A DNA stretch of 38,608 nucleotides, from assembly GCA_022510525.1 (NCBI GenBank), contig JAFLTH010000023.1, positions 1-38,608 of the forward strand, written 5' to 3'. The position numbers and the translations under genes were made by a program. Positions 1 through 8,537 of the stretch are shown here, piece by piece; positions within the stretch are counted from its first letter, which is position 1; each line of letters begins with the position of its first letter. The notes beneath the pieces are model-generated. The model was not told where the DNA came from and did not search any database. It saw only the letters and a program-made list of their open reading frames with translations. Source of the DNA: Lachnospiraceae bacterium. Its GTDB lineage: Bacteria > Bacillota > Clostridia > Lachnospirales > Lachnospiraceae.

Positions 1-70
1 ATCCCCTGTTAATTATGCCCTTGTCCCGACTCCGACGCCTCTCCATCCGTCCCCCTCACAAATTTCAATT
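1..70. repeat. Left terminal copy of an inverted repeat
   Basis: This stretch matches the reverse complement of 38533-38606 closely. The first 20 bases (ATCCCCTGTTAATTATGCCC) are identical, then comes a short variable C-rich patch, then about 27 identical bases starting GACTCCGACGCC, a few differing bases, and the shared inner edge CACAAATTTCAATT. The complement is G-rich, with GGGG runs. It codes for nothing recognisable and lies just upstream of the first promoter. A dispersed chromosomal repeat at a contig break is the simplest reading. Confidence 0.85.
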
Positions 71-75
71 TAGTC

Positions 76-104
76 TTGTCATAGTTCCTTATTTATCTTA
101 CAAT
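76..104 (+). promoter_or_regulatory. SigA-type promoter for the Na/Pi symporter gene
   Basis: TTGTCA (76-81), a 17-base spacer and TACAAT (99-104) lie just inside the terminal repeat, about 50 bases before the first start codon. Called from hexamer match and spacing only. Confidence 0.6.
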
Positions 105-156
105 AGAAGTGAATTTTCTTTTAAATCGGAGTACCAAGGAAGGATAAAAGATAAGC

Positions 157-1788
157 ATGAGTCTGGAGATAATTCTTTCGATGGCGGGCGGTCTTGGCCT
201 GTTCCTGTTTGGAATGAGGGTCATGAGTGAGAGCATTGAGAAAGTTGCCGGCGCCAAACTTAGACAGATATTGGAACAACTAACAACTAATCGTTTTACC
301 GGAATTTTAGTCGGGGCTGCCTTTACTGCCATTATCCAGTCATCGTCAGCCTGTACTGTCATGGTAGTCAGTTTCGTAAACTCTGGTCTGATGAATCTGT
401 ATCAGGCGGCCGGTGTTATATTCGGTGCCAACATCGGTACTACAGTCACATCACTTTTGGTTTCCTTTAAATTAGAAAGAATAGCGCCTGTTATTTTATT
501 GATTGGCGTAATAATGGCTATGGTATGTAAAAAACAAAAACATACCAAATTTGCTGAAATCATTATTGGTTTTGGTATTCTGTTTATGGGTCTAAGCGCT
601 ATGTCGGGAGCTATGTCCGGTATGAAGGATTCACAGGCAGTACTTGATATGTTTGCCTCTTTGAATTCACCGATTATTGCGATTTTGCTGGGAACGGTAT
701 TGACTGCAATAGTACAGAGCTCATCGGTTACGGTCAGCATTATGGTTTTGATGGCAAATCAGGGATTGCTGGGTCTGGATATGTGTATGTACATTATCTT
801 AGGCTGTAATATCGGTGCCTGTATGTCTGCGCTGCTTGCATCGCTCACCGGTAAAAAAGATGCCAAAAGGGCAGCTTCAATCCACCTTATTTTTAACGTT
901 ATAGGAACTGCCATAGTATTTGTTATATTTATGCTGGGTGTGGATCAGGTAGTAGCCGTGCTGTCATCGGCAGCCCATAATGATGCGGGACGTGTCGTAG
1001 CATATGCCCATATAGCGATTAAGCTTTTCCAGGTTATTATAATGTCACCGTTTATAGGTGCAATAGTCAAACTCACTTACATAGTCGTACCGGGTGATGA
1101 TCAGAAGATTGGTTATCGTGAAAGTCACCAGCTTAAGTACATAGGTGAAAAGGTGGTATTTAATCCGGCCACTGCAATAGTTGAAGTTATCAAGGAATTA
1201 GACCGTATGGCATCTTTGGCCAGCGAAAATCTTAATCGTGCCATGAATGCACTTGTAACTATGGATGAGGAAGAGATTGAAGAGGTATATGCGGTTGAGG
1301 AGAATATAGATTTCCTAAGCCATGCAATTTCGGATTATTTGGTAAAAATCAATCAGACAACTCTGCCTATAGAAGATTTGAAGAACATAGGCGCTCTTTT
1401 CCATGTGGTTAACGATATTGAACGTATTGGTGACCATGCCGAAAATATAGCGGCTGCGGCCAGAAACAGGATAGAGGCAGACGTTTCCTTAAGCAAAGAT
1501 GCTCAGATGGAACTTGGCAGTATGCTTGATATGGTCAATACAATACTCAGATTTTCTATGGAAATGTTTGCAAAAAGTTCAGATGAACATGAGGAAGATG
1601 TGAATCATCTCGAAGAGGCAATCAATGAAAAAGAGAAAGAACTTCAAAAGAAACATCTGGAGCGTTTGACCAATAATGAATGTACACCGGAGGCAGGAGT
1701 GCTGTTCTCTGATGTCACATCAGGTCTTGAGAGGATTGCCGCACATGCCGTTAATATTGCTTTTGCCACAGTAAGTATGGATGTATAA
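157..1788 (+). CDS. Na/Pi cotransporter family protein with C-terminal PhoU-like domain
   Basis: Predicted membrane symporter that imports phosphate with sodium (NptA / PF02690 family). The two inverted halves are visible: QSSSA at residues 61-65 with GANIGTT at 90-96, and QSSSVTVS at 187-194 with GCNIGAC at 216-222. These paired QSSS motifs are the family hallmark. Eight or so hydrophobic segments fill residues 1-320. Residues from about 345 to the end are acidic and helical, with the ERIGDHAENIA and ERIAAHAVNIA pattern of PhoU repeats, as in many bacterial members. The length of 543 is normal for the fused form. The start is the ATG after a GGA-rich stretch, and a good promoter lies upstream. 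Next gene is 54 bases on, same strand. Phosphate import is the family inference; other anions cannot be excluded. Confidence 0.93.
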   Translation: MSLEIILSMAGGLGLFLFGMRVMSESIEKVAGAKLRQILEQLTTNRFTGILVGAAFTAIIQSSSACTVMVVSFVNSGLMNLYQAAGVIFGANIGTTVTSLLVSFKLERIAPVILLIGVIMAMVCKKQKHTKFAEIIIGFGILFMGLSAMSGAMSGMKDSQAVLDMFASLNSPIIAILLGTVLTAIVQSSSVTVSIMVLMANQGLLGLDMCMYIILGCNIGACMSALLASLTGKKDAKRAASIHLIFNVIGTAIVFVIFMLGVDQVVAVLSSAAHNDAGRVVAYAHIAIKLFQVIIMSPFIGAIVKLTYIVVPGDDQKIGYRESHQLKYIGEKVVFNPATAIVEVIKELDRMASLASENLNRAMNALVTMDEEEIEEVYAVEENIDFLSHAISDYLVKINQTTLPIEDLKNIGALFHVVNDIERIGDHAENIAAAARNRIEADVSLSKDAQMELGSMLDMVNTILRFSMEMFAKSSDEHEEDVNHLEEAINEKEKELQKKHLERLTNNECTPEAGVLFSDVTSGLERIAAHAVNIAFATVSMDV

Positions 1789-1842
1789 GATTAAACGTCT
1801 TATTGAAGCAGTCAGGCGGCATATGGAAAGGAAGTAACTAAA

Positions 1843-2274
1843 ATGAAGTATAATTTTGGAGATTCATGGGATGGCTTCGATGCAAAGCAGTATGTATATG
1901 ATGAGCATAAGGAAAAAAAATGGCGTACCGGTATCTGGAAATTATTGGCTTGTATTATGTTACTTATAATTATATATATTGTTAAAGACCATATTGATGA
2001 AATCCGTTATGTAAATAAAGGAACTATGATAGAAGCAGAATATGATGCCCAAAAGGGGATTGCACGATATAGGGACGATAATGGGAATCTGCACACATAT
2101 AATCTGAGCAGTTATTATGTTTCGGCCGATGATAGCGGCACACTGCAGATGTATTATATAGGAAGTCCTAAGTATGCAAGACCACGCAATTCCTTAGCTT
2201 CAAGGTTGTTTTTTTATTTCTTTTTCGGGGGACTGCTTGCATTATGCATATGGAGATGTAAGAAAAACAGTTAA
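1843..2274 (+). CDS. Small two-pass membrane protein, function unknown
   Basis: Not recognised as a named family. The 143-residue product has a charged N-terminus, a hydrophobic helix at about 32-48, a polar middle domain of roughly 70 residues rich in Tyr and Asp that resembles a small beta domain, and a second hydrophobic helix at about 120-137 ending in a basic tail (RCKKNS). This suggests a polar domain held between two membrane helices, probably on the outer face. AAGGAAG lies 9 bases before the ATG. It follows the symporter by 54 bases with no terminator between them, so it may be cotranscribed. It ends just before the strong promoter at 2281. Confidence 0.75.
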   Translation: MKYNFGDSWDGFDAKQYVYDEHKEKKWRTGIWKLLACIMLLIIIYIVKDHIDEIRYVNKGTMIEAEYDAQKGIARYRDDNGNLHTYNLSSYYVSADDSGTLQMYYIGSPKYARPRNSLASRLFFYFFFGGLLALCIWRCKKNS

Positions 2275-2280
2275 TAATAC

Positions 2281-2309
2281 TTGACACATAAACATAATAT
2301 TGCTATAAT
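2281..2309 (+). promoter_or_regulatory. Consensus promoter of the NlpC/P60 hydrolase gene
   Basis: A perfect TTGACA (2281-2286), 17-base spacer and perfect TATAAT (2304-2309) sit about 95 bases before the hydrolase start. The leader that follows is AT-rich, with a direct repeat TTTGTAATA / TTTGTAACA near 2320-2337 and a TTACGTAA palindrome, possible regulator contacts. Confidence 0.85.
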
Positions 2310-2403
2310 AACAACACATTTGTAATATTTGTAACAATTACGTAATAATTATAGCAATAAATGTAATTGTTTCGTTAAATATAGAAAGGCATGGTTATAA
2401 TTA

Positions 2404-3645
2404 ATGAGACGTAAAGAATTGTGCTGCTTTTTGACCTTTGTTATGCTATGTCAGCCCATCAGGATATTGGCGGCAGAGACAGATGTCAATGCACAGACTC
2501 AGATACAGAGTGAAGTTGAAACAAAAGAAGAACATTCTACGGTACAGTCGGTTCTGGACGGGATGTCGGTAGGCATAGATGCAATGATAGGCATGGATTC
2601 AGTGGCAGTTGGCGAAGATTCGGAATTCGATGAAAAAGATACGGAAGCTGATGACGAAATCAAGGATAGTGATAGTACCGAAGATTCAGATACGGTTTCA
2701 GGAATTGCCGATGCATTAGGTGAGCCAATCGGTATATCTTCGTTGGTTGAAGCTGATAAGTCCAGAGAAGAATATGCCAAGGCATATGAAGATGCCAAGA
2801 ATGCTAACTGGGGTTATACCAATTTAGGTATAGCCAATGTAGATAATAATTTGAATATCAGGGCAGTTGCCGCGGAGGATGGCAGACTTGTAGGTAAGCT
2901 TCCCAAGGATGCAGCCTGCGAAATAATCGATTCTGATGGAACGTGGGCACATATTAAATCCGGTAATGTAGAGGGATATGCAAGCTGTGATTATCTCATT
3001 ACGGGAGTGGCTGCGAAGCATAGAGCAGAGGAACTTGTTTCCACTATAGCAACGGTTACCACCGATACCCTGAAAGTAAGGGCTGAGGCAAATACCGATT
3101 CCGAAGTTATTACAATGGTTCCTAACGGAGAGCAGCTGGAAGTAGTGGAGTCCGAAGGAGAATGGGTTAAGGTTTATCTGGACGATCAGGAAGTATATGT
3201 ATATGCTGATTATGTTGAGGTAGACGCCAAATTAAATACGGCGATTACAATGACCGAGCTTCTGTACGGGCAGGGTGTTTCAGATGTGCGTGTTGATCTG
3301 TGCCAGTATGCCAAGGAATTTCTTGGTAACCCGTATGTATGGGGCGGAACCAGTCTTACCAAGGGAGCGGATTGTTCCGGTTTTGTTCTCAGTGTATTTA
3401 AGAAATTCGGTGTTTCCCTTCCGCACTATTCGGGATCACAGGCAAATTGCGGAACCAAGATAAGTCTTTCCGAAGCTAAGCCGGGAGATCTTGTATTCTA
3501 CGGAAACGGTAAACGCATCAATCATGTGGCTATTTATATCGGAGGCGGTCAGGTTATACACGCCAGCAGTCCTAAGACAGGTATTAAGATTTCCAATGCA
3601 ACTTACAGGACTCCGATTAAGGTTGTAAGGATTTTATACGATTAA
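2404..3645 (+). CDS. Secreted SH3b-NlpC/P60 peptidoglycan endopeptidase
   Basis: Cell-wall hydrolase expected to cut stem peptides in peptidoglycan. Residues 1-24 look like a signal peptide (basic start, hydrophobic core, LAA-type end). Residues 30-125 are a low-complexity acidic linker. Two bacterial SH3 domains follow at about 141-198 and 216-275, each with the NIRA / KVRAE start and GYA or VYADYVEV end typical of wall-binding SH3b. The NlpC/P60 domain covers about 295-413. Its triad is visible: Cys324 in GADCSGFV, His374 in NHVAIYIG and His387 in HASS. The GAAAGG that could serve as ribosome binding site is 14 bases from the ATG, longer than usual. It stands as a single gene between a consensus promoter and a hairpin terminator. 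Well-supported family call; substrate bond inferred. Confidence 0.94.
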   Translation: MRRKELCCFLTFVMLCQPIRILAAETDVNAQTQIQSEVETKEEHSTVQSVLDGMSVGIDAMIGMDSVAVGEDSEFDEKDTEADDEIKDSDSTEDSDTVSGIADALGEPIGISSLVEADKSREEYAKAYEDAKNANWGYTNLGIANVDNNLNIRAVAAEDGRLVGKLPKDAACEIIDSDGTWAHIKSGNVEGYASCDYLITGVAAKHRAEELVSTIATVTTDTLKVRAEANTDSEVITMVPNGEQLEVVESEGEWVKVYLDDQEVYVYADYVEVDAKLNTAITMTELLYGQGVSDVRVDLCQYAKEFLGNPYVWGGTSLTKGADCSGFVLSVFKKFGVSLPHYSGSQANCGTKISLSEAKPGDLVFYGNGKRINHVAIYIGGGQVIHASSPKTGIKISNATYRTPIKVVRILYD

Positions 3646-3668
3646 ATAAACATGCGCATAGCTATAGA

Positions 3669-3704
3669 AGAGCTGTCCGGTATAAATGTCCGGATAGCTC
3701 TTTA
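3669..3704 (+). terminator. Intrinsic terminator after the NlpC/P60 gene
   Basis: AGAGCTGTCCGG and CCGGATAGCTCT form a hairpin with a small loop, followed by a short T-rich run. One pair is a wobble. It lies 24 bases after the stop codon. Confidence 0.7.
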
Positions 3705-3730
3705 TGTGCTTTATAAGAAAGGACCGTAAT

Positions 3731-5209
3731 ATGGAAATATGGGCGAAATGCAGGGCCGGATTCAAGAACAGGCTTCCGCAATATATGCTTAATTTGCTAA
3801 TGCTTTTCATCTTCTGGGGAGGACTCCTTAGAAAAAGTTATAATTACGATACCGTTTATCATATGGTAGTGGACGATGCCGATGTTATGACCAGAATCAG
3901 AGGAGGAAGGTATGCTGCGGCATTGATAGATTATCTGCTCCTTAAGCTTGAACTTCGTACAACGAGTAATATCAGTATTACAATATTTTTTAGCTTAATT
4001 GTATTTGCGGCGGCAATGCTCATAATGCAGCTAATATTTGAAAGGTATATGCCTGATGACAAGTGGGCTAAGGCAGGGTTTTACTGCGGGCTTAATCTTG
4101 TTTTTTTGAATGTGCTGTTTGCCGAATTACTGATGTTTAGCGAATACAGCATATATTATGCTTTAGCGTATCTGGCAGCGGCGGCAGGAGTATTTTATTT
4201 TATAAGAGGTAAATATCTGCCTATGCTGCTTATGTATGTTACAGCGGTATCTTTTTATCAGAATGCCGTAGTATATGCAGCTATTCTGGCAGCCTTTTAT
4301 ATCTATCTGGATGAAAAAACGCTGTTGTCATTAAGAGCAGTCGGGCGTGAGATTGCGGCAGTTACGACCTGCATAGCCATAGGTGCGCTTGATCTGCTAA
4401 GCATAAGGGTTTTGGAGAAGCTTAATATGATTCCGCTTTCCGCCAAGGTGTCGGGAATGGGAAATATGGCTGAAAAACTTTCCGAGGCGGCTGCAAGTTT
4501 TGTGTCCCTAAACAAGAACGCCGCAGGAATATTCCCTAATTTGTGGCTGCCTCTGCTGTTTGCGGCACTTATCTGGATAATGATAATTTATAGTCGGATA
4601 AAAGAACAGAATTTTTTGGGTATAATTTTCCTGTTTATTGTATGCCTGGGAAGTTATATACTATTATATATAATACCTTTTGCATCAATAGATTTTTATT
4701 TTCCACCTAGGCTGTCTTTTTGCTTTTTTATGATAAACGGACTTCTTATGGTTTCGTCATATGCCGTAAGCATTAAGAGTCTGCATAGGCTGCTTGGAAT
4801 AGCGGGAGTTTTTTATATATTTATACATCTTTTCTTCTCCGGTTTAATAGTTTCGGATCATTTTGTGAGCAATTCACTTGATGAAGTATATGTGAATATG
4901 CTGTATGATGAGATAGTAAGATACGAAAATGAAACCGGCATAGAGGTGAAAAAACTTGCTGTTATGAAAGATGCCTATTCACCGTCCGTATACCCGCAGG
5001 TGGATGTTGCTTCGGGACAGATAAACGAGAGGGTGATAGATGCGGTTCCGGTCTCGATTGTTCAGGTAGTAACCGGGAGGGTTTTGGAAAGAGTAGATAT
5101 GCCAAGGGATATAAGAGAGCGGTATTTTAAGGATAAAGACTGGGATTATTTTAGTCCGAAAGAGCAGATTGTAATTGAGGGTGATACGGTCTACTGGTGT
5201 ATATTCTAG
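3731..5209 (+). CDS. GtrII-like membrane glucosyltransferase domain protein
   Basis: Polytopic membrane protein of about 492 residues, with a basic start, roughly ten hydrophobic helices up to about residue 385 and a polar C-terminal stretch of about 100 residues. The first loop after helix 1 carries VVDDADVMTRIRGGRYAAALID, matching the acidic D-D-D plus GR pattern of the Glucos_trans_II (GtrII) family, which uses polyprenyl-phosphate sugars to decorate surface polysaccharide. An earlier in-frame ATG at 3704 falls in the terminator tail. AAAGGA seven bases before 3731 supports the start given here. No obvious glycan genes flank it, so its acceptor is unknown. Family call is moderately firm; glucose specificity is not shown. 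Confidence 0.75.
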   Translation: MEIWAKCRAGFKNRLPQYMLNLLMLFIFWGGLLRKSYNYDTVYHMVVDDADVMTRIRGGRYAAALIDYLLLKLELRTTSNISITIFFSLIVFAAAMLIMQLIFERYMPDDKWAKAGFYCGLNLVFLNVLFAELLMFSEYSIYYALAYLAAAAGVFYFIRGKYLPMLLMYVTAVSFYQNAVVYAAILAAFYIYLDEKTLLSLRAVGREIAAVTTCIAIGALDLLSIRVLEKLNMIPLSAKVSGMGNMAEKLSEAAASFVSLNKNAAGIFPNLWLPLLFAALIWIMIIYSRIKEQNFLGIIFLFIVCLGSYILLYIIPFASIDFYFPPRLSFCFFMINGLLMVSSYAVSIKSLHRLLGIAGVFYIFIHLFFSGLIVSDHFVSNSLDEVYVNMLYDEIVRYENETGIEVKKLAVMKDAYSPSVYPQVDVASGQINERVIDAVPVSIVQVVTGRVLERVDMPRDIRERYFKDKDWDYFSPKEQIVIEGDTVYWCIF

Positions 5210-5238
5210 AAAATACTCTTTTCTAAATTTTCTGAATA

Positions 5239-5247
5239 TGATATAAT
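5239..5247 (+). promoter_or_regulatory. Extended -10 promoter for mecA
   Basis: TGATATAAT is a TGn-extended -10 element. The -35 region is poor. It lies about 110 bases before mecA and directly before two hairpins. Confidence 0.55.
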
Positions 5248-5250
5248 AAA

Positions 5251-5296
5251 CGTAAGCCTTGCGGCTAACGTTACAAGAATTACTCCGTAATTCTTG
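5251..5296 (+). promoter_or_regulatory. Two tandem hairpins in the mecA leader
   Basis: Hairpin A pairs CGTAAGCC (5251-5258) with GGCTAACG (5263-5270), one mismatch. Hairpin B is a perfect 10-bp stem, CAAGAATTAC (5274-5283) with GTAATTCTTG (5287-5296), and a 3-base loop. They begin at the predicted transcript start, so they would lie at the very 5' end of the mRNA. No T-run follows, so these are not simple terminators. Function unknown; mRNA stability or a protein site are possibilities. Confidence 0.55.
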
Positions 5297-5357
5297 AGAG
5301 GGTGTTTAGAGTTGAGATGTTTTAGTCAGGTTTACAGGAAGAAAGTAGTTGAGATAA

Positions 5358-6020
5358 ATGAAATATAAGAAAATTAATGAAGCAACTATTCAATGTATTA
5401 TTTCAGAAGAAGATATGGAAGAATACGGACTTACTATTGCGGATATCTTTGAGCGGAATGAAAAGGGCGAAGGATTCTTACGTGATGTAGTGGAAAGAGC
5501 CCATGATGAAGTCGGTTACCGACTCAAGGGTGATAATATTGCAATGCAGATTACGCCTATTCGTGATGAAGGGTTAGTGATTACTTTTTCTGATGCAGGA
5601 ATCGCAGGATTTCAGAATATGCTTGAACATATTAAGGAAGTACTTTCGGGAATTGATTCCGAAAGCATGCGCGATGCAATAAGAGCATTGGCGGAGAATG
5701 ACATACCACAGAAAAATAATCTGGAAGATACCTGCCGTATATTTATATTCTCGTCACTTAATCATGTGATGCGGTACTGCGTTTCCATACCGCCTAATTT
5801 GACGATAAGAAGTCATCTATATAAAGAAAGAGAATATTATTATCTTGTTATTGAGAAGAATCGCCTTTCAAAGAAGAATTTTAATAAGATAAGTGCGCAG
5901 GCGGTAGAATTCGCAGGTCTGATAGTACCGACAGAGGAAAAACTCATTTATCTGGGAGAGCATGGAGAGTGTATGATAAAAGACAGGGCAGTTAGCCGGA
6001 TGCGCCAGATATATCAGTAA
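5358..6020 (+). CDS. mecA: Adaptor protein MecA
   Basis: MecA-family adaptor that delivers substrates to the ClpC-ClpP protease, known in Bacillus for ComK turnover. The 220-residue length and two-domain plan fit: an N-terminal substrate-binding region (ISEEDMEEYGLTIADIF at about 16-32, then ERAHDEVGYRL), an acidic variable linker at about 95-120, and a C-terminal ClpC-binding domain from about 125 with a YYYLVIEK strand. Shine-Dalgarno is weak: AGGAAG is about 20 bases from the ATG, with only GAG nearer. The leader carries two hairpins and its own extended -10 promoter; a terminator closes the gene. Whether it controls competence here is unknown. Confidence 0.9.
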   Translation: MKYKKINEATIQCIISEEDMEEYGLTIADIFERNEKGEGFLRDVVERAHDEVGYRLKGDNIAMQITPIRDEGLVITFSDAGIAGFQNMLEHIKEVLSGIDSESMRDAIRALAENDIPQKNNLEDTCRIFIFSSLNHVMRYCVSIPPNLTIRSHLYKEREYYYLVIEKNRLSKKNFNKISAQAVEFAGLIVPTEEKLIYLGEHGECMIKDRAVSRMRQIYQ

Positions 6021-6045
6021 TTAATATACATAATAACGATTAAAT

Positions 6046-6076
6046 GTCTGCATGTGAGAGCATGCAGACTGTTTTT
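6046..6076 (+). terminator. Intrinsic terminator after mecA
   Basis: GTCTGCATG and CATGCAGAC form a perfect 9-bp stem with a TGAGAG loop, followed by TGTTTTTG. It separates mecA from the helicase gene. Confidence 0.88.
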
Positions 6077-6128
6077 GTGAAAAAATGTTGACAAATGCAA
6101 TAAGTTATCTGAGAGGAATGTAATTATT

Positions 6129-7754
6129 ATGGAGGAAAATAGACTTAAATTTAGGGATTCCGGAGTTGATAAGCGGATTATCCGGGCAGTGGAAGAGATG
6201 GGTTATGACTATATGACACCGATTCAGGAACAGGCAATCCCTGTTTTTCTTTCGGGTAAGGATGTGATTGGACAGGCTCAGACCGGTACGGGTAAAACGG
6301 CGGCATTTGGTATTCCGATTCTTCAAAAGATTAATCCGGATAACAGGAACCTTCAGGCAATTATTTTATGTCCAACCAGGGAGTTGGCAATTCAGGCTGC
6401 GGATGAGCTGCGTAAGTTTTCCAAATATATGCATGGAGTCAAGGTATTGCCCATATACGGAGGGCAGGATATTGGAAGGCAGATTAAGAGTCTAAAAGGG
6501 GTTCAGGTTGTTGTGGGTACACCGGGGCGTGTTATGGATCATATGCGACGCCATACAATGAAAATGAATGATATTCACACCGTAGTACTGGATGAAGCCG
6601 ATGAAATGCTCAATATGGGCTTTCGTGAGGACATAGAGACCATTCTTAAGGAAGTACCGGAGGAGAGACAGACCGGTCTTTTTTCTGCAACTATGCCTAA
6701 ACCGATTCTTGATATTACCAAGATGTATCAAAAGGATGCCGTTTTTTTAAAAATGACTCCTAAGGAAATTACAATATCACTTATTAAGCAGGCGTATTAT
6801 GTGGTACAGCACAAAAATAAGGAAGAGGTTTTATGCCGGCTTATGGATTATTATGACCCTGCCAGAGCTTTGATTTTCTGCAATACAAAGCGTATGGTAG
6901 ACGAGCTGACCGAGAACCTGAAAAAGAGAGGTTATGCGGTAGAGGGTCTGCATGGCGATCTTTCACAGCATCAGCGAGATACCGTTATGAATCTTTTTAA
7001 AAGCGGAAATGCAGCAGTATTGATTGCTACGGATGTGGCTGCAAGAGGAATCGATGTTGATAATGTGGAGGCAGTTTTTAATTATGATGTGCCTGATGAT
7101 ATAGAATACTATGTGCACAGAATCGGAAGGACCGGACGGGCAGGTAAAACAGGGCGTTCATTTACACTTGCAACCGGCAGGGATATACGTAAGATACGCG
7201 AAATCGAGAGGATATGCCATACCAGGATTAAAGAGAGAAAAGTTCCTGCCGCAATGGATATTACAGCCAGAAAGGCAGATAAAATATTAAATGAATCTGA
7301 AGAAGTAATTGCCGGACAGGATTTAACAAAGGCTATAAAATTTCTGGAAGAACGCATTGCATTGGGAGAACATGACGCGCTTCAGTATGCGGCGGCATTT
7401 ATGAAGATGAAACTGGGCGATGATATTCAGGATATTAAGCAGGAGCGTTCACGCTCAGATTGGCTGCCGCGCGGTAGGAAGAACCGAGACGGCGAACGTA
7501 TGAAGTCCGGGAAAGGTAAATCGGATAAGGGTAGGTCAGGAAAGAATAAAACTGACCGTGATAGTCAAAAGAAAGACAAATTAAATAAAGGAAGCTCAGA
7601 TAGAGATAAATCCTATAGGGATAAATTTGAAAAAGAAAAGCCAGTAAAAGAAAGACAGGATAAAAGACATAAGGATAAATCATACGACAGAAGAGAAACG
7701 GAGTTGAATACAAGATATTCCGCACTTAGAATTAAGACGAAAAAGCAGAATTAA
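6129..7754 (+). CDS. DEAD-box RNA helicase (CshA/DeaD-like)
   Basis: ATP-dependent RNA helicase for RNA turnover, ribosome assembly or cold growth. All motifs are present in order: Q-motif around residues 25-35 (MTPIQEQAIP), motif I AQTGTGKT 50-57, Ia PTRELA 82-87, Ib TPGR 131-134, II DEAD 155-158, III SAT 186-188, V ATDVAARGID 300-309 and VI HRIGRTGR 330-337. After about residue 445 the protein becomes a disordered tail rich in Lys, Arg, Asp and Ser, usual for RNA binding in this group. I see no clear C-terminal DbpA-type RNA-recognition domain. GAGAGGA lies about 10 bases before the ATG. A TTGACA at 6088 lacks a -10 partner, so the promoter is unclear. It converges on the metalloprotease gene with only six bases between. 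Confidence 0.95.
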   Translation: MEENRLKFRDSGVDKRIIRAVEEMGYDYMTPIQEQAIPVFLSGKDVIGQAQTGTGKTAAFGIPILQKINPDNRNLQAIILCPTRELAIQAADELRKFSKYMHGVKVLPIYGGQDIGRQIKSLKGVQVVVGTPGRVMDHMRRHTMKMNDIHTVVLDEADEMLNMGFREDIETILKEVPEERQTGLFSATMPKPILDITKMYQKDAVFLKMTPKEITISLIKQAYYVVQHKNKEEVLCRLMDYYDPARALIFCNTKRMVDELTENLKKRGYAVEGLHGDLSQHQRDTVMNLFKSGNAAVLIATDVAARGIDVDNVEAVFNYDVPDDIEYYVHRIGRTGRAGKTGRSFTLATGRDIRKIREIERICHTRIKERKVPAAMDITARKADKILNESEEVIAGQDLTKAIKFLEERIALGEHDALQYAAAFMKMKLGDDIQDIKQERSRSDWLPRGRKNRDGERMKSGKGKSDKGRSGKNKTDRDSQKKDKLNKGSSDRDKSYRDKFEKEKPVKERQDKRHKDKSYDRRETELNTRYSALRIKTKKQN

Positions 7755-7760
7755 TGCGCA

Positions 7761-8354
7761 TCACAGCACCAGCTCCCGCCCATGTTCTTTTAACCACTTT
7801 CTGGCATTGCGATAGTCGGGATATGCGGCTTCAACAGCCTGCCAGAAGGCTTTGGAGTGATTCATATGGGTGAGGTGGCAGAGTTCGTGAACTACAACAT
7901 AATCCAGAATTGCGGGAGGGGCGAGCATAAGTCTCCAGTTAAATGAAAGTGTACTCTTGCTGCTGCAGCTTCCCCATCTGGTTTTCTGGTCACGTATGGA
8001 AATGCGTTTATATGTACCGCCTGTAATGGCATTGTAATAGGCGACTCGTCTGGGAATATAAGAGCGGGCCGCTTCTTTATACCGTGATTCAAGGGCTTTC
8101 CTTTGTATTTCTGATAAATCGGAGTGCGGTTTGTTGTTAATATTTTCGCGGATTTTCAAATAGTGAGTGATTATCCAGCGGCTTTTTTTCTCTGCAAGCT
8201 GTATTATCTGACGGCTGCCTGTACGAAGCGGTACCCTAAATACAATGGCGGCATCTTCATTTATGGAGATAGAGCAGGTTTTTCTTTTGCTTTTTATAAC
8301 GGTATACGGAAGTTCATATACGGTTCCGTTATATGAAATTGTAAGGGTTTGCAT
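7761..8354 (-). CDS. YgjP-like zinc metallopeptidase (DUF45 family)
   Basis: Predicted zinc metalloprotease of the YgjP / COG1451 family (197 residues, usual for the family). The zinc site is clear: HELCH at 156-160, third ligand His166 in MNHSKAFW. The preceding DQKTRWGSCS block (122-131) is the family signature. The N-terminal half is the usual beta-rich domain with a basic KSKRKTCSISI strand. Substrates of these proteins are poorly known. The gene faces the helicase gene, with no terminator visible between. A promoter-like TTGATT-16-TAAAAT lies upstream on the minus strand. Confidence 0.88.
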   Translation of the reverse strand: MQTLTISYNGTVYELPYTVIKSKRKTCSISINEDAAIVFRVPLRTGSRQIIQLAEKKSRWIITHYLKIRENINNKPHSDLSEIQRKALESRYKEAARSYIPRRVAYYNAITGGTYKRISIRDQKTRWGSCSSKSTLSFNWRLMLAPPAILDYVVVHELCHLTHMNHSKAFWQAVEAAYPDYRNARKWLKEHGRELVL

Positions 8355-8441
8355 TATGGTCCGGGACTCCTTTGTCAGGGTTATTTGTCAGAGTTTTATT
8401 GTTTGAGTTCTTTTCAAGGTTTGTTTATTATTTATGGATAT

Positions 8442-8469
8442 CATTTTAGCATATTTCATTTGTAAATCA
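8442..8469 (-). promoter_or_regulatory. Likely promoter of the YgjP-like gene
   Basis: Read on the minus strand, TTGATT, a 16-base spacer and TAAAAT lie about 90 bases upstream of the start codon. Hexamers only, so tentative. Confidence 0.4.
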
Positions 8470-8537
8470 ATAGTATATATGTTAGTATGAATGTTGGGTG
8501 TTTATTTTAATTGTTGATTCAGTATAGGAGCAGTAGC

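Noticed and set aside
2316-2340. Canonical WalR box at the wall-hydrolase promoter
   Set aside because: Spacing between the TGTAA halves is 3 bases, not the 5 expected, so only a resemblance is claimed.
6088-6093. TTGACA before the helicase gene as a -35 box
   Set aside because: No -10-like hexamer lies 15-19 bases downstream, and it is too near the start codon.
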